Part shown: in pieces, positions 18,241-30,000 of the stretch
Layout: each line of letters opens with the position of its first letter
Numbering within the stretch: the first letter of the stretch is position 1
The notes under the pieces: generated by a model
The model's input: only the letters and a program-made list of their open reading frames with translations
Databases searched by the model: none
What the model was told of the DNA's origin: nothing
Assembly (NCBI GenBank): GCA_009176605.1
Contig: SEYY01021914.1
Location: forward strand, 12,501-42,500
Direction: 5' to 3'
Origin: Armadillidium nasatum
Taxonomy: Eukaryota > Arthropoda > Malacostraca > Isopoda > Armadillidiidae
Length of the DNA: 30,000 nucleotides
Program-made: the position numbers and the translations under genes

Positions 18241-19729
18241 ATTTTTAATGAATATTCCACTTCAGTTTACATTATTATAATACATTTTAAACATTTAATT
18301 AATTTTTAAAATAAGAAATAAATTTATTCTTGAGCTTTCAAGGTGGGGCATGGAGCTAAAATATTAAGAATAACAGTCTTACACCAACTTTCGAGATGAT
18401 AATGATGTCGAGAACACGCTCTAAATGGGATTTTCTTGAGTGTCGACATCGTCCTATCAGCTTCAGCTCTAGAAAAGACGAAGTAGCTTAGCTTAGTGTA
18501 GAAAATAAGAAACTTACAATTTATGTTAAATTTCTTTCATCAAATATGAATTTTATTTTAAACGAAAAATATGAATATTAATATAAACTCGAAGATAGTA
18601 GTTTGGTTAATGCAGTATGGAAATAATTCATGAGGGATGGCTTTTCAAATCTCCGCCCCCAAAGAGACTGTGGAGAGCAGTAAGTTTGATGATTGATTAT
18701 ACTATCTTCATTGATAAAACAATGACAAAACAAATTTAAGGAACTGTGCTCTTTTTATAAAATAATTGTAAATTCTTATGTATATATTTGTTTAATGTCT
18801 AATCTTTCATTCTCCCTACATGACGACCAAGGTCACTTCAAAGTTTGTAATGGTAATAGTGTAGTTAAGCATCTCCAGAGATTTTTTTTTATAAAACTTA
18901 TACTAAAAACAGATTAAAATTTGCACAAATAATGCAATATATCACAATGATGTATAAACATTTTGTAAATATTTTTAAAGAAAATTTTCATATTTTCTGG
19001 CCTATCTTTGGTATGTGTACCCATTTTTTTTGGTCATTTTTATATTTCCTCAGTATTTTCGCTCTATATTCATCTATATTTTTGCTATTGATTTATCAAT
19101 TTTGACAACAATGGCTTTGTGCATATTTTATTTTGTAGCAAATAAAAGTTACTATGAGAGTTTTATCCTTATTGAAGATGTATATGATTCATGAAAAGTA
19201 TAGATATTTGCTAGTTGAATAACTGATATATAGACCTTCCAAGTAATTTTTATTTTATTTTATTTTGGGAATTTTCTGTGTTATGGGCAAAAATGGTGAA
19301 TATTGGTTTTCAGTCCACTCTGCTGAAGAATTATCACATTTTATTTTTACCCTATTAAAATTAAAACAAAACGATATACATAAATATGTAATATAAAGCA
19401 TGAAAAGTAATTGTTTACCCCATAGTAGGTAATAAATATTTTTTAAACTATGGAGGCTATAAATACAATAAATGAATTAAAGTCTAATGACACATTTTTG
19501 TAAAAAAAAAAAAATATTTTATAAAAATTAAAATTTTTTATATAAATCAGTATTTATATTCCAGAACCAAAGATAATTTTTTTTTTTTTTTTTTAGTTTT
19601 AAATATGAAAAGAATTGCCAATCCTTTTATAGTCATAGTATAACTATAGTTTAACTGTATCTAAACTGTTAATTATTGGTCCTATATCAATTTTATATTT
19701 AAAAAATAAAAAATAAGTAATATATATAT
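18241..19729. other. Unassigned AT-rich region
   Basis: No gene supported. A short imperfect inverted repeat lies at about 18408-18450 (GATGTCGAGAACAC against GTGTCGACATC). A T run lies at 19579-19594. The rest is ordinary AT-rich sequence. Confidence 0.5.
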
Positions 19730-19969
19730 GGCTATAGGTGGAGATTGTTTCTGATTTTCGATATTTTTTATATCGATATTTATTAATATATTAGGTAGTA
19801 ATTATATCAGCATATTTTTAAGTATCGTATTTATCGGTAAAATTTTATTTTATAGTAACGTTTTTTATCGGTATCACAAGTATTGGCATATTTTTAGGTA
19901 TCGGTATCGGTTTTGGGGAATTTTTAGGTATCGGTATCAGTAAAAATTTTGGAATCGCTCCATCCCTAA
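19730..19969. mobile_element. Composite of two MITE families
   Basis: The left 50 bp (TATAGGTGGAGATTGTTTCT and onward) match the left terminus of the MITE at 22165. From about 19793 the sequence matches the interior and right end of the MITE at 27286: ATCAGCATATTTTTA, repeated TTTTTAGGTATCGGTATC, and the terminus CTCCATCCCTAA at 19958-19969. The right terminus meets an imperfect (TA)n stretch (19970-20045). It looks like one element inserted in or recombined with another. Confidence 0.65.
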
Positions 19970-20238
19970 TATATATATATATATTTATATATTTATTTAA
20001 TATATATAATAATATAATATATATAATATATATATATATAATATAAAAAAAAATTTGCTTATATATCAGACAAGAAAAACTAATTAAAATTTTGAAAATT
20101 TCAACTTTGGAAAGGTGCAAAAAATCAGGATTACCTGATATAACTAATTTTTTTTTTATTTAGAGAGATATGAACCTTTCTGAATATTTTTGTATAAAGT
20201 ATATGGAAATATATAAACTAATATTAAAATTTTTTTTT

Positions 20239-21139
<901 letters not shown>

Positions 21140-21389
21140 AATATTGAAAAAGTATATTATAAAATCTCCAGTATTTTAATAAATTCAAAAATTTTACAAA
21201 AGGAAAGAATTAAATAATCTTTTCTTTATTCTTTATTCCAATGTGGAAAATACATAAATTCTTAATATATATTATAATCATAATTTCAAAACACTGAATT
21301 TAAAAATTTTAATGCATGAGAATATGAACAGATGTGCAAAATTGACTGAATTTCTGCCTTGTTTTACTGTTGGTTGCATATATCTTCCA

Positions 21390-22088
21390 TTGTAAGCTTG
21401 GGTGGTCTGGTGTTCTCTAGACATGCATTTTACCAGAGGTCAGGAAAAGTGCAAAGCTCTACTCATTTGGCCAAACGATCTTCAATTGCTCCACAGTTCA
21501 GTGTTTCTGCATTTGACACAACTGTCTCCCCTTATTTGTCTTTGGGTACTGATGAATTGTTTTTGAATGCAACTTATCCATAAGAAACATTGCTTGTGCA
21601 GTTCATTGTACTGTTTTGGTACTAATAAAGTTTGTGAGCATCGAATTCAGCTCAGCAGCTAATTTTGGAGAGATAAATTTCTGATTTTTCATTGCAACCC
21701 TACAAAGTTTGTTTGTCTCAAAAATTCAACACACAAATCCATCCACACTGGTGTTTGTTGAATGCATTTTTTCCAGTGCTTCTGTGTACAGTCATAATCC
21801 TTAATACTGTAACTCACAGTACCCTCAAAAACTTTTGCTGCTTTATTACAGACACACTTACCATACAAGCCCAACAATTTGGCAGCATTGGAATTCTATC
21901 AGCTCTTCCATGATTCACTTACAACTGAGCAGAACCCTGCCTTGATGACAAATGAAGCATGAAACATGTAGAGGAGCTTATTAGTTTCCTTGCGCATAAA
22001 TGACAGTACAACCTAGAAACCCCACTGTAAAATACCTGTTCTTACAGTCATGAATTTTACCAAGGGTTTCTGTATTTTTTTGCAACCC

Positions 22089-22091
<3 letters not shown>
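21390..22091 (-). pseudogene. Tc1-like transposase remnant
   Basis: A minus-strand element whose outer end is ACAGGGGTTGCAAAAAAA, immediately inside a (TA)n array, as expected for a Tc1/mariner terminus with a TA target. The reading starts MEELIEFQCCQIVGL at 21911. It later gives SPKLAAELNSMLTNFISTKT (helix-turn-helix region), YPKTNKGRQ and, near 21470, KIVWPNE then a stop then SFALFLTSGKMHV. This matches the Tc1 WSDESxF...GRxYVW catalytic block, but the catalytic Asp is replaced by Asn (codon at 21465-21467) and the following Ser is a stop. The element is cut off soon after, near 21390. Dead copy. Confidence 0.75.

Positions 22092-22164
<73 letters not shown>
22092..22164. repeat. (TA)n microsatellite between two TIR elements
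   Basis: Alternating TA separating the Tc1-like terminus from the next MITE. Confidence 0.97.
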
Positions 22165-22167
<3 letters not shown>

Positions 22168-22517
22168 CTTAGGTGGAGATTGTTTCTGAGTTTCGATATT
22201 TTTTATATCAATATTTTTTTTCGATATTTTTTTTATAACTCAGTTTCGTTTATAGTCGTGCCAACGTTCTTGTGTAGGTTAGGCCTCTTTTACGGCAACT
22301 TCTTGTGTAGGTTAGGCCTCTTTTACGGCAACTTCAGTAGTTCAGGTTATGATAAGTCGAATTAGGTTCTGCTAGAAAAGTAAGTAATAATAATTGTGTG
22401 TATGTCTAGTAATAGTACCTCTGGCAACTCTCTTGTTTACGATAGGCTTCTCCGATAGTTTCGATTTTCGATATTTTTTAACAATCGAAACTCAGAAACA
22501 GTCTCCACCTTTACCTA
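22165..22517. mobile_element. MITE with 35-bp terminal inverted repeats
   Basis: The left end TAGGTGGAGATTGTTTCTGA (continuing GTTTCGAT) is matched on the opposite strand at the right end by AAGGTGGAGACTGTTTCTGA (also continuing GTTTCGAT). The interior is about 280 bp with no coding capacity. TA arrays flank both sides (22092-22164 and a short one at 22517-22530), consistent with a TA target. A partial copy of the left end is at 19730. Confidence 0.8.
22269..22334. repeat. Exact 33-bp tandem duplication inside the MITE
   Basis: Two adjacent identical units beginning CTTGTGTAGGTTAGGCCTCT and ending ACGGCAACTT. Identity suggests it is more recent than the element's insertion. Confidence 0.9.
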
Positions 22518-22530
22518 TATATATATATAT

Positions 22531-24173
22531 ACCCCGGCCCCGGCCCGGCCAATATATAAATATTGGCCGGCCGGGTTAGGCAAATATACAAAAAAAAAAA
22601 AAAAATTTTTAAATTTTCAGCCGATTCTGCCTAAACTTTCAGTGTATATAGATTTTTTACCGGTAAGAAAGTCCATTTCAAGCGTTTTTCCGAGTATACG
22701 GTTAAAAGTTTTTTTTTTTTTTGAAATTTTTCCCTTTTTTAATTCAATGGCGTGCCAAACCACTTTTTAGAATAAATGAAAATTGGACTATTTATTCAAA
22801 ATTAAATGGATACAAAAGCTTAATAGACTTTTGTTCCCAGAGTTATAGGAAAAATGTTATAAGCCAAAAACTGACCAAACTATAGAAAAAAAAAAATTTT
22901 TTGAACTAAAAAAATCCACCTTTTCAGACAAAATTTTAAAAAAAATACAACTATGACATTTCCTATTTTTGGTGTGTATAGAGGAGGGGTGGGGCTACAA
23001 ATTCCTCTATGTACTTTATTCGATGACATTCGTTGATTTTGAGATATAGCCTTCAAAAAGGTCCATTTTTGCCAAATTCAAAAATTCCCATAGTTTGAGA
23101 CTATATTTCTTCAAACAAAGAGCATTTAAATTGCACTAAATAAATATTGTTGCCCTGTTCCTCTTCTAAACATATTCACAAATAAAAAAAAAGGTAGCGT
23201 TTTTTAAATAATTTTTTTCCAGAGATTTTTGCAAATTTTTTTTCAAGTGCTTATAACTTTTTTCTAGACGTGATATCAAAAATCTATTCCCACCAATGCA
23301 AGAAATTGGGGCAAAGGTATTCAGCTAAATTTTCAGCTCATGTGGACCAGTGGTTTGACCCAGTTATTCATTTTTTTCAACTTTGATCCAAATAATTTCA
23401 AACGTTATAGACTCAAAAAAATGCTCGAAATCAATCAGAACTTCGTTAAAAAATTCACATACTTTGAAAATTTCAGCTCAATCAGTCAAATAATAAAAAA
23501 AAAAATTCAAACAAATATAAGAAAATTTTTTTTTTTTTTTTTTTTTTTTTTCTTTTGACCGCTCCTTTTCTTTTAAATTTCATTTTGTGTTTTTGATTTT
23601 AGATACTCCAAAAGATTTGGTTGAAATTTTTTACTTGTGCACCGGAGGTTCTCTTCTAATTTTCTGACTGCAGATGTTACATTTAGCTATTTCGAGCCTA
23701 TCCTGAAACATTGTAAAGTATTCAATACTGCAGAAGCTGATCTTTAGCCATATTGACTGAAAGTATAAACAAAATAATAATTTTTAAATAATGCAGCTAA
23801 ATGATACAAGTTTGATACATAGCAATAAATAACAATGATATGTATAAATACAGGTTAATTTGATAATTTTATATTACATTTTTTCAAACTTTACCTTAGG
23901 GTCTTTAAGTAAACCTGTTGAATCACTATTATGAATTAGAATATTTTTTTTTAATTTTTTGTTTTTTTTTAAACTTTAAATATACAAAACTGTAATTTTT
24001 TTGATTTTTTTTTGAGGAAAATGCATATAATCATTAATTTAAGTGAATGTTGGCATTCTACTCCTTCCTTACAATTAAAAATAAACCTTATATCTAATTT
24101 TTTAACAAATTTCAGTGCTTTTGACCTCTTTACAAATTTTGAACCCCGGCCAGAACCCGGCCCCGGCCAAATT
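22531..24173 (-). mobile_element. GC-ended TIR element with BED finger, copy 2
   Basis: A minus-strand copy of the element at 3958. Its 5' end (24173 side) reads GGCCGGGGCCGGGTTCTGGC on the minus strand and is followed by the phrase around TTTGTAAAGAGGTCAAAAGC shared with copies 1 and 3. The 3' end near 22531 has a GC-rich palindrome (CCGGCCAATAT and its complement, about 22546-22571). The BED region at about 23560-23765 keeps CNIC in YFTMFQDRLEIAKCNICSQK but is broken by stops and frameshifts. T runs at 22704-22722 and 23526-23551 interrupt the body. Confidence 0.7.
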
Positions 24174-24185
24174 TGGGTATTAATA

Positions 24186-24191
24186 ATATAT

Positions 24192-24280
<89 letters not shown>
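24186..24280. repeat. Imperfect (TA)n microsatellite
   Basis: TA array with one phase change (TATAATATA near 24201), lying between BED-finger copy 2 and the pogo-like MITE. Confidence 0.95.
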
Positions 24281-25870
<1,590 letters not shown>

Positions 25871-27270
25871 TACTCTAAAGTTTGGAAAAATGTTATAAGC
25901 CTAAAACTGATCAAATATCAAAAAATATTTTTTTTCTGAAAAAAAAAAAAACCTTTTCAGACAACAAACAAAAAACTACAACTATAACATTTCTTATTTT
26001 TGGTGGGTGCATAGAGGAGGGATGGGGCTACAAATTCCTCTCTATACTTTAGTTGATGTGATTCATTGGTTTTGAGATATAACCTTCTAAAAGTCTATTT
26101 TTGACCAAATTTCAAAAATTTACAAAGTTTGAGGGGCTGTATCTCGCTTCAAGCAGATAGCATTTAATAATGCACTAAATAAAAGTTGTTGCCTTGTCCC
26201 TACCTCTAAACAATATCCAAAAATAAAACAATTAGTAGGTAGTGTTTTTTTTTTTTTTATTTTTTTCTCTGGAAAATTTGAAAATGTGAAAAAAAATTCA
26301 AGTGCTTATAACTTTTTTTTAGGCATGATATCAAAAATCTGTTCCCACTAATGCAAGAAATTGGGGCTAAGATTATTCAGTTAAATTTTCAGCTCATGGA
26401 CCAGTGGTTTGACTCCGCTATTCATTTTTTTCAACTTTGAGTTCAAATAGCTTTCAAACCGCTATTTATAGACCCAGAAAAATCCTTGAAATCAAATCAG
26501 AACTTTGGGAGAAAATGCATATACCCTGAAAATTTCAGCTCAACCAGTCAAATAATAATAATAAAAAAAAATTTCAAAATATAAGAAAATTAAGATTTCT
26601 TGTTTTTTCAATATTTTCTGTTTCTTTTGACCACTCCTTTTCTGCTAATGAATGTTTATCTTTAAGTTTTGATTTTAGATGCCCCATAAATATTTGGTTT
26701 GAAAATTTTTTACTTGTGGCACCTGGAGGCCCTATTCTAATTTTCTGACTTAAGATGTTACATTTAGTTATTTCAAGCCTATCCTGAAACATTGTAAAGT
26801 ACTCCCATACTGTTGAAGCTAATCTTTTAGCCATATTGACTGAAAGTATAAGCAAAATAATAATTTTGAAATAATATAGCTAATTGATACAAGTTTGATA
26901 CATAGCAATAATATAACAACGATATGTATAAATATAGGTTAAATTGATAATTTTATATCTTACATTTTTTCAAACTTTACCTTAGGGTCTTATAGGTAAA
27001 GCTGTTGAATCACTATTATGAATCAAAATAAATTTTCTTAAATTTTGTACTTTTTATTATACTAAATCTGTAATTTTCTGAAATTTTTTTCGGAGAAAAT
27101 GCATATAATCATTAATTTAAGTGAATGTTGGCTATTCTACGCCTTTCTTATAATTAAATAAACCTCAATTAAATTAATATATAATTTTTTTAACCTAAAA
27201 TTTCAGTGCTTTTGACCTCTTTACAACTTTTAGGCAACCCTGGCCAGAACCCTAGCCCCGGTCGGTCCCT
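25871..27270 (-). mobile_element. GC-ended TIR element with BED finger, copy 3 (truncated)
   Basis: A minus-strand copy whose 5' end reads AGGGACCGACCGGGGCTAGG from 27270, matching the terminus of copy 1 at 3957. It is followed by the same leader around GTTGCCTAAAA and GTAAAGAGGTCAAAAGC. It runs through the BED region and the shared 1-kb non-coding part but stops near 25871, inside the phrase GGAAAAATGTTATAAGCC found internally in copy 2 at about 22850. The distal 300 bp and the other TIR are therefore missing. Confidence 0.7.
26574..26855 (-). pseudogene. BED-type zinc-finger fragment, longest open copy
   Basis: The 93-codon frame reads SVNMAKRLASTVWEYFTMFQ, DRLEITKCNILSQKIRIGPP, then MGHLKSKLKDKHSLAEKEWS. 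This is a BED finger with the aromatic W-x-Y-F N-terminal signature and the C-x2-C-xn-H-x4-H plan. The second zinc Cys is now Leu (CNIL; copies 1 and 2 have CNIC) and the final His is also replaced (HLKSKL), so it could not bind zinc normally. The frame is nonetheless open over its whole length. No transposase domain follows within the element. Confidence 0.6.
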
Positions 27271-27285
27271 ATATATATACATATA

Positions 27286-27575
<290 letters not shown>

Positions 27576-27736
27576 CATTAAATTATAAATTAAATTGTTT
27601 AGTACCATAGGTTTTTGTTAAATAAATTCCAAACTGAAAGTTCATTAATCATTTGAGAATTTTTTAATATTGTCTTTTGGTTACAAGTTCTTTTCAAAAA
27701 AAAAAATTTTTTTATTTTTAATTTTTTATTTACCAG

Positions 27737-27862
27737 AAATGGAGGAATCGATGGTTTGTGCTTCGCTCTGGGGAGCTACCAGGTCAATATTTCTTGGAAT
27801 ATTATACAGACGACACAAAGAAGAAATTAAAGGGAAAGATTGATCTTGATCAATGTGAACAA
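27737..27862 (+). CDS. Gab: Gab/Dos-family docking protein, internal exon (PH domain, first part)
   Basis: A 126-bp exon of 42 codons in phase 0. It lies between an acceptor TTTACCAG (AG at 27735-27736) and a donor GTAATG at 27863. It encodes [20 protein letters not shown], then [20 protein letters not shown] and EQ. The W-x-x-R-W-F-V-L-R-x-G block is the beta-strand 2-3 region of pleckstrin homology domains, and the IDL-x-x-CEQ ending is characteristic of Gab1/Gab2/Dos. Gab proteins are membrane-recruited scaffolds downstream of receptor tyrosine kinases; the PH domain binds phosphoinositides. The first PH strand and the start codon must lie in an upstream exon that I could not find between here and the mobile elements to the left. 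Confidence 0.85.
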
Positions 27863-27938
27863 GTAATGTGTTTTGAAATTTTTTTTTGCTTTTGTGAATT
27901 ATTTCTGTCAGATTGGGTTATTATAAATTTTGCTGCTG

Positions 27939-28081
<143 letters not shown>

Positions 28082-28569
28082 TTCTGTGTGTTTGTGTGTG
28101 AGGCAACTTTTATGTCAAAAACAAATTTGTTTGAATCTAGTATGCAAAATAATCTTAATCCATTTTTGAATTTGTCAAAGTTCTAAAATTAATATTCAGT
28201 ATGCTTTGTCATAATAAAAATGTCATGCCAATTTTTTGTGTGGGAAGTGTCCACAATCACTTGTAAAACTCTCGCGATATTGACTTACTTGCCTCTAAGG
28301 TAACATCAAAATCTCTCAAATTTAACTGATTTTGAAATGCTGTGCCATTAATGGTAGGAACGTCAACACCATTTATAATTTATATGCACAACCCAAAGTT
28401 AAACTTGCTTAATGCCTGCAGTTGCAGCATACCTAAAATTACTTTAACTTATTCCTCATTATATGTTATAATTGTAAGTTGGAAAATATTTTCTTTGATT
28501 ACCCGGAGTCTCCTGTTCTTTCTTACCATATTTTGTGATTCTAACATAAATTATGATGGTTTTATTCTT

Positions 28570-28810
<241 letters not shown>

Positions 28811-28850
28811 TTAATTTTTTTGTATCTCATTTTATTCCTTATTTTTTCAG

Positions 28851-30000
28851 GTTGACGCAGGAATAACCTTTGCACACAGGAAGTTTGAATACAAATTTAT
28901 GTTTGATATTAAAACTCCTAAAAGAGTGTTCTACCTTTGTGCAGAGACTGAAGAAGCTATGAATAGGTGGGTGGATTGTGTGTGTCAAGTTTGTGGTTTG
29001 AAAGTGATGAGTCAAGAAGATATGATAGATCCTATAGCTTCACTTAATCCTGCATCAGCTCCACCTACTCCACAAACTACTTCAGCACCAGTAAGTCTAG
29101 ATCTTCAGCGCTTGATTGAATACCCTTGTGTTGATTCCCCACCACCCTCTGCGTCTTCAACAGTTTCTGGACCTTACATTCCCATTAGTGAGTGTATAAC
29201 AGGTAAAAAGAATTCAACCAACACCAGGTTTCCTTTTGTACAAGACTTGTCACAAAATACTAATGGAGAAGAAAACCAGAGATTAAGTATTCCAAATGAA
29301 GTAGCGCCACCAGCGCCCATTGCCTCTGCATCCAAAACTCAGAATGCCTTTCACGTTCAAAGACAAAATAGTAATAAAGGTGCTAAACCAAGGGAGTCTT
29401 ATGATGTTCCCAGACATTTGCGACCCCCTCCAGGAAATTCTGAAACTTCCCATAGCATACACTCTTCTGTTGAAGGATTTTATGTGCTCGTTTCTGAAGA
29501 GGAAAAGTCTCTAGCAAATAAGAAAGAGAATATTTCCTCTGATATTAGTGATGCTCAAAAGAAAACTCAAAATGCATCTGATTTAGAAAACCCACCCCCC
29601 TTTGCAGCTCCTCCAAGACCTCCTAAACCAGCTCACTTGGCAGAAGTTGCCCAGCAAAGTTATATGAATTTAGCTGCTGTTGTTAAACCCAATAAAAATT
29701 CTTTGAATAGTAAAGGACGGAGAGCGGTCGTTCCCCCAACACTTCTTTTTCCTGAGAGTAGTGTTTCTTCCTCAGATCCGGAACCTTCTCCAGCTTCTGT
29801 AACAAGCTCAACTGTTTCTAGTACTTCTAAAAATATGTTTGATGATCTTTATGATCTTCCTCGTTCCCATCAAGCTGAATTAGTCTGCTCAACCACATTT
29901 GAGAGAAGTAGACGGCATTGTTACAACAATAGTGCTCCATTATTACAAGGAAAAGTGTTTTCTTATGATTTACCAATGACTCCACATTCAACAGAAAAGT
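28851..30000 (+). CDS. Gab: Gab/Dos-family docking protein, PH domain end and signalling tail (partial)
   Basis: The frame opens at the acceptor and is open for 383 codons to the window edge. Residues 1-51 (VDAGITFAHRKFEYKFMFDI, then RVFYLCAETEEAMNRWVDCV) complete the PH domain; AxxEEAMNRWV is its C-terminal helix with the invariant Trp. The rest is Ser/Pro-rich and probably disordered. Motifs in order: GPYIPISECITGKK (about 29173-29214), YDVP (29400-29411), PPRPPKP (29610-29630, holding the RxxK core bound by a Grb2-type SH3), YMNL (29661-29672, a pY-x-N Grb2 SH2 motif), LYDLPRS (Y at 29850) and YDLP (29964-29975); the YxxP motifs suit Crk-type SH2 domains. Order and spacing resemble vertebrate Gab1 and fly Dos. 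Downstream Shp2-binding sites would lie beyond the window. An in-frame GTAAGT at 29093 could be an alternative donor. Confidence 0.88.

Noticed and set aside
21359..21913. Plus-strand frames of 74 and 73 codons
   Set aside because: Antisense shadows of the Tc1-like transposase remnant, which reads convincingly on the minus strand.
22180..22579. Short plus-strand frames within the 22165 MITE
   Set aside because: They lie within a TIR-bounded non-coding element and depend on its 33-bp duplication.
29320..29514. A 64-codon frame inside the Gab exon
   Set aside because: Alternative-frame shadow of the Gab tail, which continues in frame to the window edge with recognised motifs.

Overview
This looks like an intergenic-to-intronic stretch of a large, AT-rich, repeat-laden arthropod nuclear genome. 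The support is a spliced Gab/Dos-family adaptor gene at the right edge, eukaryotic non-LTR retrotransposon and DNA-transposon remnants, and very many long (TA)n microsatellites. A crustacean such as an isopod or amphipod would fit the TA-richness, but this is a weak guess and spiders or insects are not excluded. No prokaryotic gene, CRISPR array, rRNA or tRNA was seen.

Layout, left. Positions 1-1412 are non-coding apart from a dispersed-repeat fragment and one (TA)n array. Positions 1413-3497 (minus strand) hold three consecutive open frames (188, 190 and about 300 codons) that read as successive pieces of one alpha-helical-repeat protein. Two short disruptions separate them. This is the only protein-coding material outside the Gab gene that does not look like a transposon. 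I do not recognise a function.

Middle. From 3.5 to 17 kb mobile-element debris alternates with (TA)n arrays: a GC-ended repeat carrying a decayed BED-type zinc finger; a GATTCGAATTCG-rich repeat; four degenerate jockey-like non-LTR retrotransposon copies (two plus strand, two minus), one with most of its reverse transcriptase deleted in frame; and the C-terminal tail of a different LINE. Positions 17-19.7 kb are low-complexity AT sequence with homopolymer runs and a 178-bp tandem duplication.

Right. From 19.7 to 27.6 kb lie several terminal-inverted-repeat elements: a composite of two MITE families, a Tc1-like transposase remnant, a MITE with long TIRs, a second BED-finger repeat, a pogo/Tigger-like MITE with perfect TIRs, a third BED-finger repeat (truncated) and a compact MITE. 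Nearly every one abuts a (TA)n array on at least one side. The pattern suggests elements with TA target preference landing in, or seeding, TA microsatellites.

Gene at the right edge. Exons at 27737-27862 and 28851-30000+ (plus strand) encode most of a PH domain and then a long, disordered, Pro/Ser-rich tail with YDVP, YMNL and two YDLP tyrosine motifs and a PPRPPKP SH3-binding motif. This is the architecture of Gab1/Gab2/Dos docking proteins. The gene is incomplete: the start of the PH domain lies in an upstream exon not found here, and the frame is still open at 30000. Much of the mobile-element sequence to the left may therefore sit inside a long upstream Gab intron, but no exon to its left is visible to prove that.
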